Assembly: GCA_947367415.1 (NCBI GenBank)
Contig: CANBEE010000041.1
Coordinates: 1 to 14,198 of the forward strand
Length of the DNA stretch: 14,198 bases
DNA from: an uncultured Bacteroidales bacterium
GTDB lineage: Bacteria > Bacteroidota > Bacteroidia > Bacteroidales > Bacteroidaceae
Direction of reading: 5' to 3'
Shown here in pieces: positions 1 through 6,041 of this stretch. The first letter of the stretch is position 1, and each line of letters begins with the position of its first letter. The notes under the pieces were generated by a model. That model was not told where the DNA came from. It worked only from the letters and a program-made list of their open reading frames with translations, and searched no databases. The position numbers and the translations under genes were made by a program.

Positions 1-429
1 GTATTCGTACAGCGCATCGGCCAGCTCGGGAGCCGATAAGGGCTGGCGCACCTTACCCTCGACCTTGAACTTCACATCAGCCAGGCGGTCGAGCAGGTGC
101 TTGTCGGCACGGAAGCGGATGCCACTTATCTTTACATCCTTGCCCGTGGGCGGTGTAGAGCCGGTGTGGCTGCTCAGCTCCATGGTGAGCGAGCCAAGCC
201 CGTCGAGCTGCACACGGTGGCCGTGGCTCAGGGCATCGGTGATGACAGTGCGCAATGCATCCCACACAAGCTTCACATCGGTGGGCGTGGCGGTGGTGGC
301 GTGGCTGATGTCGTGAGCCATCTGTTCGATGTCGACCTTCTGCGGGTGGGCAACGGCTACGGCCACACCCTGTATGTCGGTTTCCGTGCCACAAACGAGG
401 CGGCGGCTGGTCAGTTTGCAGTTTACCAC
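1..429 (-). CDS. HU-like DNA-binding protein, 3' part cut by window edge
   Basis: The minus strand holds an open frame of 143 codons that runs off the left edge, so the C-terminus is missing. The visible protein has the layout of the Bacteroidota HU-related family: an N-terminal strand (residues 1-27), a helical dimerisation part around VDIEQMAHDIS (32-42), a second helix with TDVKLVWDALRTVI (50-63), then the typical HVQLDGLGS-like turn seen here as HRVQLDGLGSLTMEL (71-85). A basic arm region with SGIRFRADKHLLDRL (102-116) follows. The residues after about 123 belong to an extension that continues outside the window. In-frame stops lie upstream and no ATG fits, so GTG at 427-429 is the likely start; it places the N-terminal strand where the family begins. 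The product should bind DNA as a dimer; its target is unknown. It is divergent from the DUF3987 gene. The family is clear to me, but the start codon is an inference. Confidence 0.78.
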   Translation of the reverse strand, partial: MVNCKLTSRRLVCGTETDIQGVAVAVAHPQKVDIEQMAHDISHATTATPTDVKLVWDALRTVITDALSHGHRVQLDGLGSLTMELSSHTGSTPPTGKDVKISGIRFRADKHLLDRLADVKFKVEGKVRQPLSAPELADALYEY

Positions 430-446
430 AGGGGTGTAGCCCCTGT
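428..446 (-). promoter_or_regulatory. Hairpin overlapping the GTG start of the HU-like gene
   Basis: ACAGGGG at 428-434 and CCCCTGT at 440-446 form a perfect 7-bp inverted repeat around a 5-base loop. In the leftward transcript the second arm ends inside the inferred GTG start (429-427), so the first two bases of the start codon would be paired. This could damp translation of the HU-like gene. The stem is visible in the sequence; the role is inference and depends on the GTG start being right. Confidence 0.45.
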
Positions 447-514
447 CATGATGCGCATGCTTCGATTACTAGATTTTCATAGGCGTTAGGGATTTTTCTA
501 TGGTTTTAACTAAT

Positions 515-600
515 TTTCTATTCGCGGTCAGAAAGTTTTCTATTCGCGGTCGGAATACTTTCTATTCGCGGTGAGAAACATTTCTATTCGCGAGTAGAAA
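515..600. repeat. Four tandem palindromic repeats, 22-bp period
   Basis: Copies begin at 515, 537, 559 and 581, so the period is exactly 22 bp, about two helical turns. All four share the identical 12-mer TTTCTATTCGCG; the right half varies around GTnAGAAA. The last copy (581-600, TTTCTATTCGCGAGTAGAAA) is a 20-bp palindrome with one mismatched pair. Copies 1 and 3 keep the outer TTTCT/AGAAA arms. Two-base spacers separate the units. The array lies just downstream of the leftward promoter, hence in the leader of the HU-like transcript, and about 95 bases upstream of the rightward -33 element. It resembles an operator or an iteron array. No spacers of CRISPR type exist. Confidence 0.85.
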
Positions 601-619
601 CATTTTTCTCTTTGCCCAA

Positions 620-651
620 CAAAGATAATCTATTGTTCCGATTTTTGCAAA
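620..651 (-). promoter_or_regulatory. Bacteroidota-type promoter reading toward the HU-like gene
   Basis: On the minus strand TTTG (651-648) is followed after 20 bases by TATCTTTG (627-620), matching the -33/-7 pattern of the primary sigma factor in this phylum. Transcription would start near 613 and run through the 22-bp repeats before reaching the GTG at 429, giving a leader of roughly 185 bases. Confidence 0.6.
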
Positions 652-694
652 CGAACCTCCCATTTTATTTGCAAGTGCACTGGCTCTCAGGGTA

Positions 695-726
695 TTGACA
701 TTGGGATTTTGAAGTTGTAACTTTGT
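695..726 (+). promoter_or_regulatory. Bacteroidota-type promoter of the DUF3987 gene
   Basis: TTG at 695-697 (within TATTGACA) is followed after 20 bases by TAACTTTG at 718-725, a full -33/-7 pair. The start of transcription would lie near 731, leaving an A-rich leader of about 25 bases before the ATG at 757. The promoter is back to back with the leftward one at 620-651. Confidence 0.65.
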
Positions 727-756
727 GTCAAAATAACATAAACAAAATAGAAAGCT

Positions 757-2382
757 ATGCAAGAATCTAATGTAAACCAACAATCCAAGTCTTACGCCGA
801 CGTGCTGCGCGAGACCCAGCAGGAGGAGTTTCCCCTGCTCAGTGAAGTGACCCGTGGGGTCGTGGAAGAACCCATCACGTTGATGAACTCCATCTATGAC
901 GAGGATGGTGTGGTAGTGCCCTGCCCACTGCCCGATGCCCTATGGAAAAACTTGCCGCAGATGATGAGCGAGACACTCAGTCTCTACGACGATGCAGATA
1001 TAAGAACGATGCTCCTCATGGCCATGATGCCCACACTCGGCTCGGCCATGAGTAATGTACGCGTGCGCCACGGCCAGCGACTCTACTCGCTCGGCATGAT
1101 GAACATCTGTGTCGGTCCCTCTGCATCGGGCAAGGGATGTGTGGGCGATGTGGCGAGCCTCGTCGATGGCATCAACAAAATTATCTGCGAGGAGAGTCTG
1201 CAAGCGAAGTCCGACCACCGCAAGCGCCACACGCGCTACAAGCGTTTAAACAGCCAATTGAACTTTGCCGCCAAGGGCGATGTGGAGCACCTCGTAGATG
1301 TGAACGACATTGCCGGCGAGGTAGACGAGCCGCAGGCTCCTCTGCGCCGTATGCACAAGCTCCCTGCCAAGACTACCGCGGCCAATTACTATAAGCTCAT
1401 TTATGCCAACGGAGATAACATCTCCTATCTTCACATCCCCGAGTTGGCGGAGATGAGTGCCGCCAACAAGGGTTCGTTCGGCGACTTCATGTACATCCTG
1501 CTTGCTGCACAAAACGAGGAGCAGCTCCACACGGGCCGCAAGACCGAAGATGAAGATTTCCTCATTGAGCACACACGACTCGCCATGGCCGCTACGGGCA
1601 CCATGTCGTCAGTGAGTGAGTTTATTCCTAATCTCGAAGATGGTCTCTCCACCCGCTTCCTCTATCATAACCTGCCAGCGAAGAGCACCGTGCGTGGCGA
1701 GATGGATGAGGCTACGGCCGAGGCATTCATGGATGTGTATGGCCATCACCGCGGTGTGCTTACAGATATATGGAAGGAGCTGCGCCAGTTTGAGGGCAAG
1801 GCCGATGAGGAGATGCCGCGCCTGATCATCTCGGACGAGCAACGATTGTATATCGATGAGTATTACCGCCAGCTGGTATCGTTCGTGGCGTTGGCTCTGC
1901 CCGACAAGGATTTGCGTGCACCCATCCTGCGCTCGCGCCTGAACCTCTATCGTATGCTGATGATCATTGCCGTACTGCGCCGCTATGAGGAGCAGGGCAG
2001 TGTAGAGGGTATGTTCGGTGAGAAGCGCTTTGCCGTGTCGGAGGCCGACCTGAAGTGGGGGCTTGCCTATATCTTTTATTGCATGATACAGACCTCCACG
2101 ATATACGACCGCCTGCGCCGTGAGGAGAAAGAGGAAGAGGCACCAAAGCGTACACGCATGAGTGCACTTAGTTTCCTACATATGCTACCCCGAAGCTTCA
2201 CCACCGCTGAGGCTATTCGCATCGGTGCAGAGTACGGCATTGGCGAAGGGGGTGTAGCGAAGAAACTGGTGCGCCTCACCAAAGATTACTACATTGCCAA
2301 GGTACGCCACGGCGTGTTCGTCAAGGTGACAAAAGCCGAAAGAAACAGATGGAAAGGAGGAAGTACAGTTTTGGCAGCATAA
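757..2382 (+). CDS. DUF3987 family P-loop ATPase
   Basis: The 541-residue protein matches the DUF3987 family, which is widespread and often multi-copy in Bacteroidota and resembles the ATPase part of phage and plasmid replication helicases/primases. Visible features are a Walker A motif GPSASGKG (120-127), an acidic motif HIPELAEM (226-233) in the Walker B position, a polar sensor-like TGTMSSVSEF (280-289), and GLSTRFLYHNLP (296-307), which carries a likely arginine finger. A basic linker, REEKEEEAPKRTR (455-467), leads to a C-terminal winged-helix-like domain (about 468-525), suggesting DNA binding. The N-terminal VirE/BT4734-like domain often fused to DUF3987 is absent. The ATG at 757 follows a good promoter; the frame is intact. 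It pairs divergently with an HU-like gene, as often seen for these families. No enzymatic activity has been assigned that I can name, and the helicase-like role is inference. Confidence 0.8.
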   Translation: MQESNVNQQSKSYADVLRETQQEEFPLLSEVTRGVVEEPITLMNSIYDEDGVVVPCPLPDALWKNLPQMMSETLSLYDDADIRTMLLMAMMPTLGSAMSNVRVRHGQRLYSLGMMNICVGPSASGKGCVGDVASLVDGINKIICEESLQAKSDHRKRHTRYKRLNSQLNFAAKGDVEHLVDVNDIAGEVDEPQAPLRRMHKLPAKTTAANYYKLIYANGDNISYLHIPELAEMSAANKGSFGDFMYILLAAQNEEQLHTGRKTEDEDFLIEHTRLAMAATGTMSSVSEFIPNLEDGLSTRFLYHNLPAKSTVRGEMDEATAEAFMDVYGHHRGVLTDIWKELRQFEGKADEEMPRLIISDEQRLYIDEYYRQLVSFVALALPDKDLRAPILRSRLNLYRMLMIIAVLRRYEEQGSVEGMFGEKRFAVSEADLKWGLAYIFYCMIQTSTIYDRLRREEKEEEAPKRTRMSALSFLHMLPRSFTTAEAIRIGAEYGIGEGGVAKKLVRLTKDYYIAKVRHGVFVKVTKAERNRWKGGSTVLAA

Positions 2383-2449
2383 CCATCAGTATTCCACACC
2401 AGTTACAACAAAAATATGTACAGTTTATGGGTAGTTTTAAGTACAGTTT
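2363..2449 (+). repeat. GTACAGTTT motif, three direct copies at 3' end of DUF3987 gene
   Basis: GTACAGTTT occurs at 2363-2371 (inside the last codons of the DUF3987 gene), 2418-2426 and 2441-2449, with a shorter relative GTAGTTTT at 2431-2438. The last two copies are 23 bases apart. Nothing else in the stretch 2383-2550 looks like a gene or a strong terminator. The function is unknown; a protein-binding site or a worn boundary repeat of an insertion are both possible. Confidence 0.45.
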
Positions 2450-2552
2450 TTTACAAAATAGCGATGGCTCATGTTGAAAAGAAGAACGCGCCGGCTTTTA
2501 TTTCTACATTTTCCTGTTTTCTCCAGCCAACCGATTTCGCAGAGGGTTGTTT

Positions 2553-2584
2553 TTTGTAGATAGGAGATTTTGTATTACCTTTGC
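2553..2584 (+). promoter_or_regulatory. Promoter of the lipoprotein/DUF3108 bicistron
   Basis: TTTG at 2553-2556 is followed after 19 bases by TACCTTTGC at 2576-2584, a good -33/-7 pair. The ATG of the lipoprotein is at 2593, only eight bases after the -7 element, so the transcript should have almost no leader. Confidence 0.6.
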
Positions 2585-2592
2585 CCATTGGT

Positions 2593-4530
2593 ATGAAACA
2601 GACGATAAGACATCTTATTAGTATAGCTGCTGTGGCGTTGCTGGTGGTGGCGTGTGCTTCGATAGGTTCGCCCGACGGTGGCCCCTACGACGAGACACCG
2701 CCCGTATTCCTCGGCAGTACACCTGAGCCCTTCGCACTGGGAGTGAAGGACAAGCGTGTGACGCTGAAGTTCGACGAGTTCATCAAGATAGAGAAGGCTG
2801 CCGAGAAGGTGGTTGTGTCGCCTCCGCAGATAACGCCGCCCGTCATCAAGACCTCGGGAAAGGGTATCGTGGTGGAGCTGGACGATTCGCTCAAGGCAAA
2901 CACGACCTATAGCATCGACTTCAGTGATGCCATTGTGGATAACAATGAGGGTAACCCGCTGGGTAACTTTGCCTTCCTGTTCTCCACGGGTGACAATATA
3001 GATACGCTGGCCGTGTCGGGTACGGTGCTCAATGCCGAGAACCTGGAGCCTATCAAGGGTATCCTCGTGGGTTTGCACAGCGACCTTGCCGACAGTGCCT
3101 TCACGACGAAGCCCTTCGAGCGTGTGTCGCGTACCGATGCCGACGGACGCTTCACCATACGGGGTATCGCGCCGGGTACCTACCGAGCCTATGCCCTGCA
3201 GGATGCCAATCAGAACTATATCTTCGACCAGAAGAGCGAGATGATTGCCTACCTCGACTCATTGGTGGTGCCCACCACGGAGATACGCATGCATCAGGAC
3301 ACTACGTGGATTGACTCGCTCACCATTGACACCATCCGCACTGTGCCGCGCGTGCACTATCTGCCCGAGGACCTTGTGCTCACGGCATTTACCGAGACAC
3401 CCACGCAGCGCTACCTCGTCAAGACCGAGCGTCCCGAGCTGAAGAAGTTCTCCGTGTACTTCTCCACCGGCTCCGACAGTCTGCCGCTGCTCACGCCGCT
3501 CAATTTTTCCGACGAGGAGGCCTACATCGTGGAGAGCAGCGTCGACTACGATAGCATCACCTACTGGATGAGAGACACGCTTGCCTACTATAAAGACACA
3601 CTCTCCATGGCGCTCACCTATGAGTATACCGATACGTTGGGACAGCTCGTGCCACGTACCGACACGCTCAACCTCGTAGCGAAGAAGACACGCGCCAAGA
3701 TACTGCAAGAGGAGGAGAAGAAGCGCAAGGAGGCCGAGAAGGAGCGCGAGAAGCGCATGAAGCGTGGCGATACCATCCCGCCTGTGACGACACCCAAAGC
3801 GCAGTTCCTCAATATCAAGATAGGTGGTAGCTCAAGCATGGACCTCACGGCCAATGTCACGATTGATTTCACGGAGCCTATCGTGCAGATCAACGACACG
3901 GCCATACACCTGCAACGAAAGGTTGATACGCTATGGGTCGACGAGCCACACGTGTTCCGTCAACGCAAGAATGCCCTCATGGGGTATGAGGTGTTGGGCG
4001 AGTGGAAGCCCGAAGTGGAGTATAAGGTGGTGATAGACTCGGCGGCCTTCACCGGGCTCTATGGACTGCATACCAAGCAGCAGGAGACGACACTGAAGTT
4101 CAAGCCACTGGATCAGTATAGCACACTCTTTCTTACCATACAGCAGGCCAAGCCGACCTATGTGGTGCAGCTGCTCGAAGGCGACAAGGTGGCTCGCCAG
4201 AAGCGTGTGGCGAAGGGGCAGGCCGACTTCTACTTCCTCAAGCCGGGCACCTATCACATACGAATATTCAACGACCGCAACGGCAATGGCGTCTGGGATA
4301 CAGGCCTCTATGAGTCGAAGACTCAGGCCGAAGAGGTGTACTACTTCCCCGGCTCCATCAAGACTCGCGAGAACTGGGACTACACGCAGGAGTGGAACCC
4401 CACGGCACTGCCTGTAGACCAGCAGAAACCCAACGACATCAAGAAGCAGAAGTCCGACACCAAGGAACGCAAGTCGAAGAACGCCGAGCGCGAAGCGAAG
4501 AAAAAGAAACAACAGCAACAGCAGTCATAA
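2593..4530 (+). CDS. Ig-like domain lipoprotein
   Basis: The 645-residue product has a lipoprotein signal peptide: basic start MKQTIRH, hydrophobic core, and lipobox LVVAC with the lipidated Cys at 21. The mature start, SIGSPDGGPYDETPP, is typical of a Bacteroidota envelope lipoprotein family. A bacterial Ig-like (Big_5-type) domain spans about 35-132 and ends in GNFAFLFSTGD. A carboxypeptidase-regulatory/transthyretin-like domain follows (about 140-222: VSGTVLNAENLEPIKG, DADGRFTIRGIAPGTYRAY). A Lys/Glu-rich helix lies at 364-392, and a second Ig-like part and a second GTYHIRIF strand sit near 405-575. Two loops with the DxNxNxxxD pattern (204-212 and 561-569) may bind calcium. The tail (614-645) is Lys- and Gln-rich. 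The start chosen is ATG 2593; a TTG at 2581 is in frame but sits in the promoter. It overlaps the next gene by one base. The role in the envelope is unknown. Confidence 0.85.
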   Translation: MKQTIRHLISIAAVALLVVACASIGSPDGGPYDETPPVFLGSTPEPFALGVKDKRVTLKFDEFIKIEKAAEKVVVSPPQITPPVIKTSGKGIVVELDDSLKANTTYSIDFSDAIVDNNEGNPLGNFAFLFSTGDNIDTLAVSGTVLNAENLEPIKGILVGLHSDLADSAFTTKPFERVSRTDADGRFTIRGIAPGTYRAYALQDANQNYIFDQKSEMIAYLDSLVVPTTEIRMHQDTTWIDSLTIDTIRTVPRVHYLPEDLVLTAFTETPTQRYLVKTERPELKKFSVYFSTGSDSLPLLTPLNFSDEEAYIVESSVDYDSITYWMRDTLAYYKDTLSMALTYEYTDTLGQLVPRTDTLNLVAKKTRAKILQEEEKKRKEAEKEREKRMKRGDTIPPVTTPKAQFLNIKIGGSSSMDLTANVTIDFTEPIVQINDTAIHLQRKVDTLWVDEPHVFRQRKNALMGYEVLGEWKPEVEYKVVIDSAAFTGLYGLHTKQQETTLKFKPLDQYSTLFLTIQQAKPTYVVQLLEGDKVARQKRVAKGQADFYFLKPGTYHIRIFNDRNGNGVWDTGLYESKTQAEEVYYFPGSIKTRENWDYTQEWNPTALPVDQQKPNDIKKQKSDTKERKSKNAEREAKKKKQQQQQS

Positions 4531-5327
4531 TGAAAAAGCAATTGTGTGCTATAGGTCTATTGCTCCTCCTTGCGATGGGCAGCCACGCCCAGTGCCCGGT
4601 ACGTGAGGGGCTCCTGTCCGACGGTGAGGAGATACGCTACGAACTCTTCTTCAACTGGCGCTTCATCTGGATAAAGGCCGGCGATGCATGCCTGACCACG
4701 CGCCTGACTACCTATAATGACGCGCCCGCCTACGAGAGCACGCTGCTGGCCAGCACCAATACACGGGCCGACCTCATCTTCCGCTTGCGCGACACCATCA
4801 GTACCGTGGTGACTCCCGGCATGGTGCCCCTGTACTTCGTGAAGCGATGCGACGAAGGCAAGGAGATGATCTACGACCGTGCATGGTTTGACTACGAAGA
4901 CGGAGTAGCCACGGCACGGCAGACGAAGGTGTATGGCGACGGACGGGTGCGCGAGACCTCCCACAGCGACAGCCGCTGCATCTACGACATGGTGAGCCTC
5001 TTGCTCTACTCCCGCTCCCTCGACACCGAGAGCCTCAGCGTGGGCGACCGCATGCAATATCCCATGGTGACAGGCGTGAAGGTGGAGGAGCAGAACCTCG
5101 TCTATCTGGGCAAGCAGGAGGTGGAGGCCCTATCGGGCGAGAGCTACCGTTGCCAGGTGTTCAGCCTCGTGCAGAAGAGGAAGAACAAGGAAGGCAAACT
5201 CGAAGACCAAGAGATAATCCGCTTCTACACCACCGATGACGAGCGCCACCTGCCTATACAGCTCGACCTTATACTCAAATTTGGCGTGGCAAAGGCCAAG
5301 TTGGCCTCGGTGAAGGAGGGAAAATAG
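4530..5327 (+). CDS. Exported DUF3108 domain protein
   Basis: The ATG overlaps the stop of the lipoprotein gene in TAATG, which indicates translational coupling. The 265-residue product starts with a signal peptide (MKKQLCAIGLLLLLAMGSHA, cleavage near 20), so it is exported to the periplasm or outer envelope; there is no lipobox. The body fits DUF3108: a beta-rich protein with GEEIRYELFFNWRFIWIKAG (32-51), STLLASTNTRADLIFRLRDT (69-88) and the later YDMVSLLLYSR (155-165). It ends with LPIQLDLILKFGVAKAKLAS, as expected for the family. An earlier in-frame start exists at 4392 but would be inside the lipoprotein gene and would hide the signal peptide. The biochemical function is unknown. Its pairing with the Ig-like lipoprotein suggests they act together at the cell envelope, which is inference. 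Confidence 0.85.
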   Translation: MKKQLCAIGLLLLLAMGSHAQCPVREGLLSDGEEIRYELFFNWRFIWIKAGDACLTTRLTTYNDAPAYESTLLASTNTRADLIFRLRDTISTVVTPGMVPLYFVKRCDEGKEMIYDRAWFDYEDGVATARQTKVYGDGRVRETSHSDSRCIYDMVSLLLYSRSLDTESLSVGDRMQYPMVTGVKVEEQNLVYLGKQEVEALSGESYRCQVFSLVQKRKNKEGKLEDQEIIRFYTTDDERHLPIQLDLILKFGVAKAKLASVKEGK

Positions 5328-5419
5328 GCTGCAGGGGTGGCATTTTTGTTCGGCTGACACTGTCTTTGGCATGTTTTGCAAGCAGAAGATGGGCTGAGCT
5401 TCAGAAATTTCCAAATAAA

Positions 5420-5452
5420 TTTGGTATTTCGTTCGGTTTGCACTATCTTTGC
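5420..5452 (+). promoter_or_regulatory. rpsO promoter
   Basis: TTTG at 5420-5423 and TATCTTTGC at 5444-5452 are separated by 20 bases, matching the Bacteroidota -33/-7 pattern. Transcription would begin near 5458 and give an A/T-rich leader of about 35 bases, without a Shine-Dalgarno sequence, before the ATG at 5493. The stretch 5328-5419 shows no gene and no clear terminator. Confidence 0.65.
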
Positions 5453-5492
5453 ACCCGCATTTGCAAAAAACATTTAATAAACAATTAAACGT

Positions 5493-5762
5493 ATGTACTT
5501 AAACCCAGAGAAAAAGCAAGAAATCTTTGGACAATACGGAAAGTCTAACACTGATACTGGCTCACCCGAAGCTCAGATTGCATTGTTTTCATACCGTATT
5601 TCCCATTTGACGGAGCACTTGAAAAAGAACCGTAAAGATTATAGTACTGCAAGAGCACTGACCAAGTTGGTAGGTAAGCGTCGCGCCCTCCTCGACTATT
5701 TGAAGGAACGTGACATCGAGCGCTACCGTGCTATCGTTAAGGCTCTCGGATTGCGTCGTTAA
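5493..5762 (+). CDS. rpsO: 30S ribosomal protein S15
   Basis: The 89-residue product has the usual length of S15. It carries the conserved block DTGSPEAQIALFSYRISHLT (21-40), then LKKNRKDYSTARALTKLVGK (43-62) and RRALLDYLKERDIERYR (63-79), ending GLRR. S15 binds the central domain of 16S rRNA early in 30S assembly. The gene is monocistronic: its own promoter lies at 5420-5452 and a strong terminator at 5784-5817. In Escherichia coli S15 represses its own mRNA through a leader structure; the short A/T-rich leader here shows no such fold to the eye. Confidence 0.97.
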   Translation: MYLNPEKKQEIFGQYGKSNTDTGSPEAQIALFSYRISHLTEHLKKNRKDYSTARALTKLVGKRRALLDYLKERDIERYRAIVKALGLRR

Positions 5763-5783
5763 TCCAAGCTGTATTAGCAAAAC

Positions 5784-5817
5784 AAAAAAGGCTGCATCTC
5801 AAGATGCGGCCTTTTTT
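5784..5817 (+). terminator. Intrinsic terminator after rpsO
   Basis: GGCTGCATC (5790-5798) and GATGCGGCC (5803-5811) form a 9-bp stem with one T-G wobble and a TCAA loop. Six A before and six T after the stem extend it and supply the U tract. It lies 21 bases after the rpsO stop. The flanking A and T runs could also let it work in the other direction. Confidence 0.92.
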
Positions 5818-5933
5818 GTGCTTTATAGTGCACCGCTTTTCTCCTGTGTGGGCACTTTGATTCGATGTTTGCCCCACCTTGCTCGGTGTCTTAAAATAGC
5901 TTTTAGAATCAGTCTGATAGGGATTCGGAAAAG

Positions 5934-5965
5934 TTATCCACAGGCGGTGGAAAACTTGTGGAAAA
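5934..5965. promoter_or_regulatory. DnaA box and near-matches upstream of mraZ
   Basis: TTATCCACA at 5934-5942 is an exact copy of the strong DnaA box. TGTGGAAAA at 5957-5965 differs from the reverse-strand box TGTGGATAA at one position, and GGTGGAAAA at 5946-5954 at two. The cluster sits about 60 bases upstream of the mraZ -7 element. The perfect match is a plain observation; binding by DnaA is inference. Confidence 0.45.
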
Positions 5966-5973
5966 ATAATTTG

Positions 5974-6008
5974 TGGTTTATGGTGGGGAATTGTGGGGAA
6001 TTGTGTAA
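5974..6008 (+). promoter_or_regulatory. Candidate MraZ operator: 10-bp-phased TGGGG repeats
   Basis: TGGTT (5974), TGGGG (5984), TGGGG (5994) and TGTAA (6004) begin exactly 10 bp apart, each followed by a 5-base spacer; the two central copies are both followed by AATTG. MraZ of Escherichia coli is known to repress its own operon by binding TGGGN direct repeats with 5-base spacers. The central copies cover the place where the -33 element would lie, so bound MraZ would block the promoter. The fit of spacing, sequence and position is strong. Confidence 0.75.
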
Positions 6009-6013
6009 CTTTG
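6006..6013 (+). promoter_or_regulatory. -7 element of the dcw operon promoter
   Basis: TAACTTTG matches the Bacteroidota -7 consensus. No good TTTG lies 19-21 bases upstream; that position (about 5983-5987) is taken by a TGGGG repeat instead. The leader from about 6019 to 6041 contains a two-codon frame ATG GGA TAA (6029-6037) just before the mraZ start at 6042. Confidence 0.55.
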
Positions 6014-6041
6014 AAGCGAAATTGTAAAATGGGATAAAAAG

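Larger units (their letters stand above)
430..756. other. Divergent intergenic control region
   Basis: This 327-base spacer separates the leftward HU-like gene from the rightward DUF3987 gene. From left to right it holds a hairpin, about 65 bases without recognisable signals, four 22-bp-period palindromic repeats, a leftward promoter and a rightward promoter back to back, and a 25-30 base A-rich leader. No credible coding frame is seen in it. The AT-rich composition contrasts with the GC-rich flanking genes. Confidence 0.7.

Noticed and set aside
65..489. Plus-strand open frames opposite the HU-like gene
   Set aside because: They have low-complexity, unfamiliar translations, whereas the minus-strand frame matches a known family.
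515..600. CRISPR array
   Set aside because: Units are 20 bp with only 2-base gaps, so there are no spacers; palindromic operator or iteron is a better description.
2581..2592. TTG start for the lipoprotein, four codons upstream of ATG
   Set aside because: The TTG lies inside the -7 promoter element and would not be transcribed; the ATG at 2593 gives a standard lipoprotein signal.
5328..5419. Terminator after the DUF3108 gene
   Set aside because: No stem longer than about 3-4 bp with a T tract could be drawn here.
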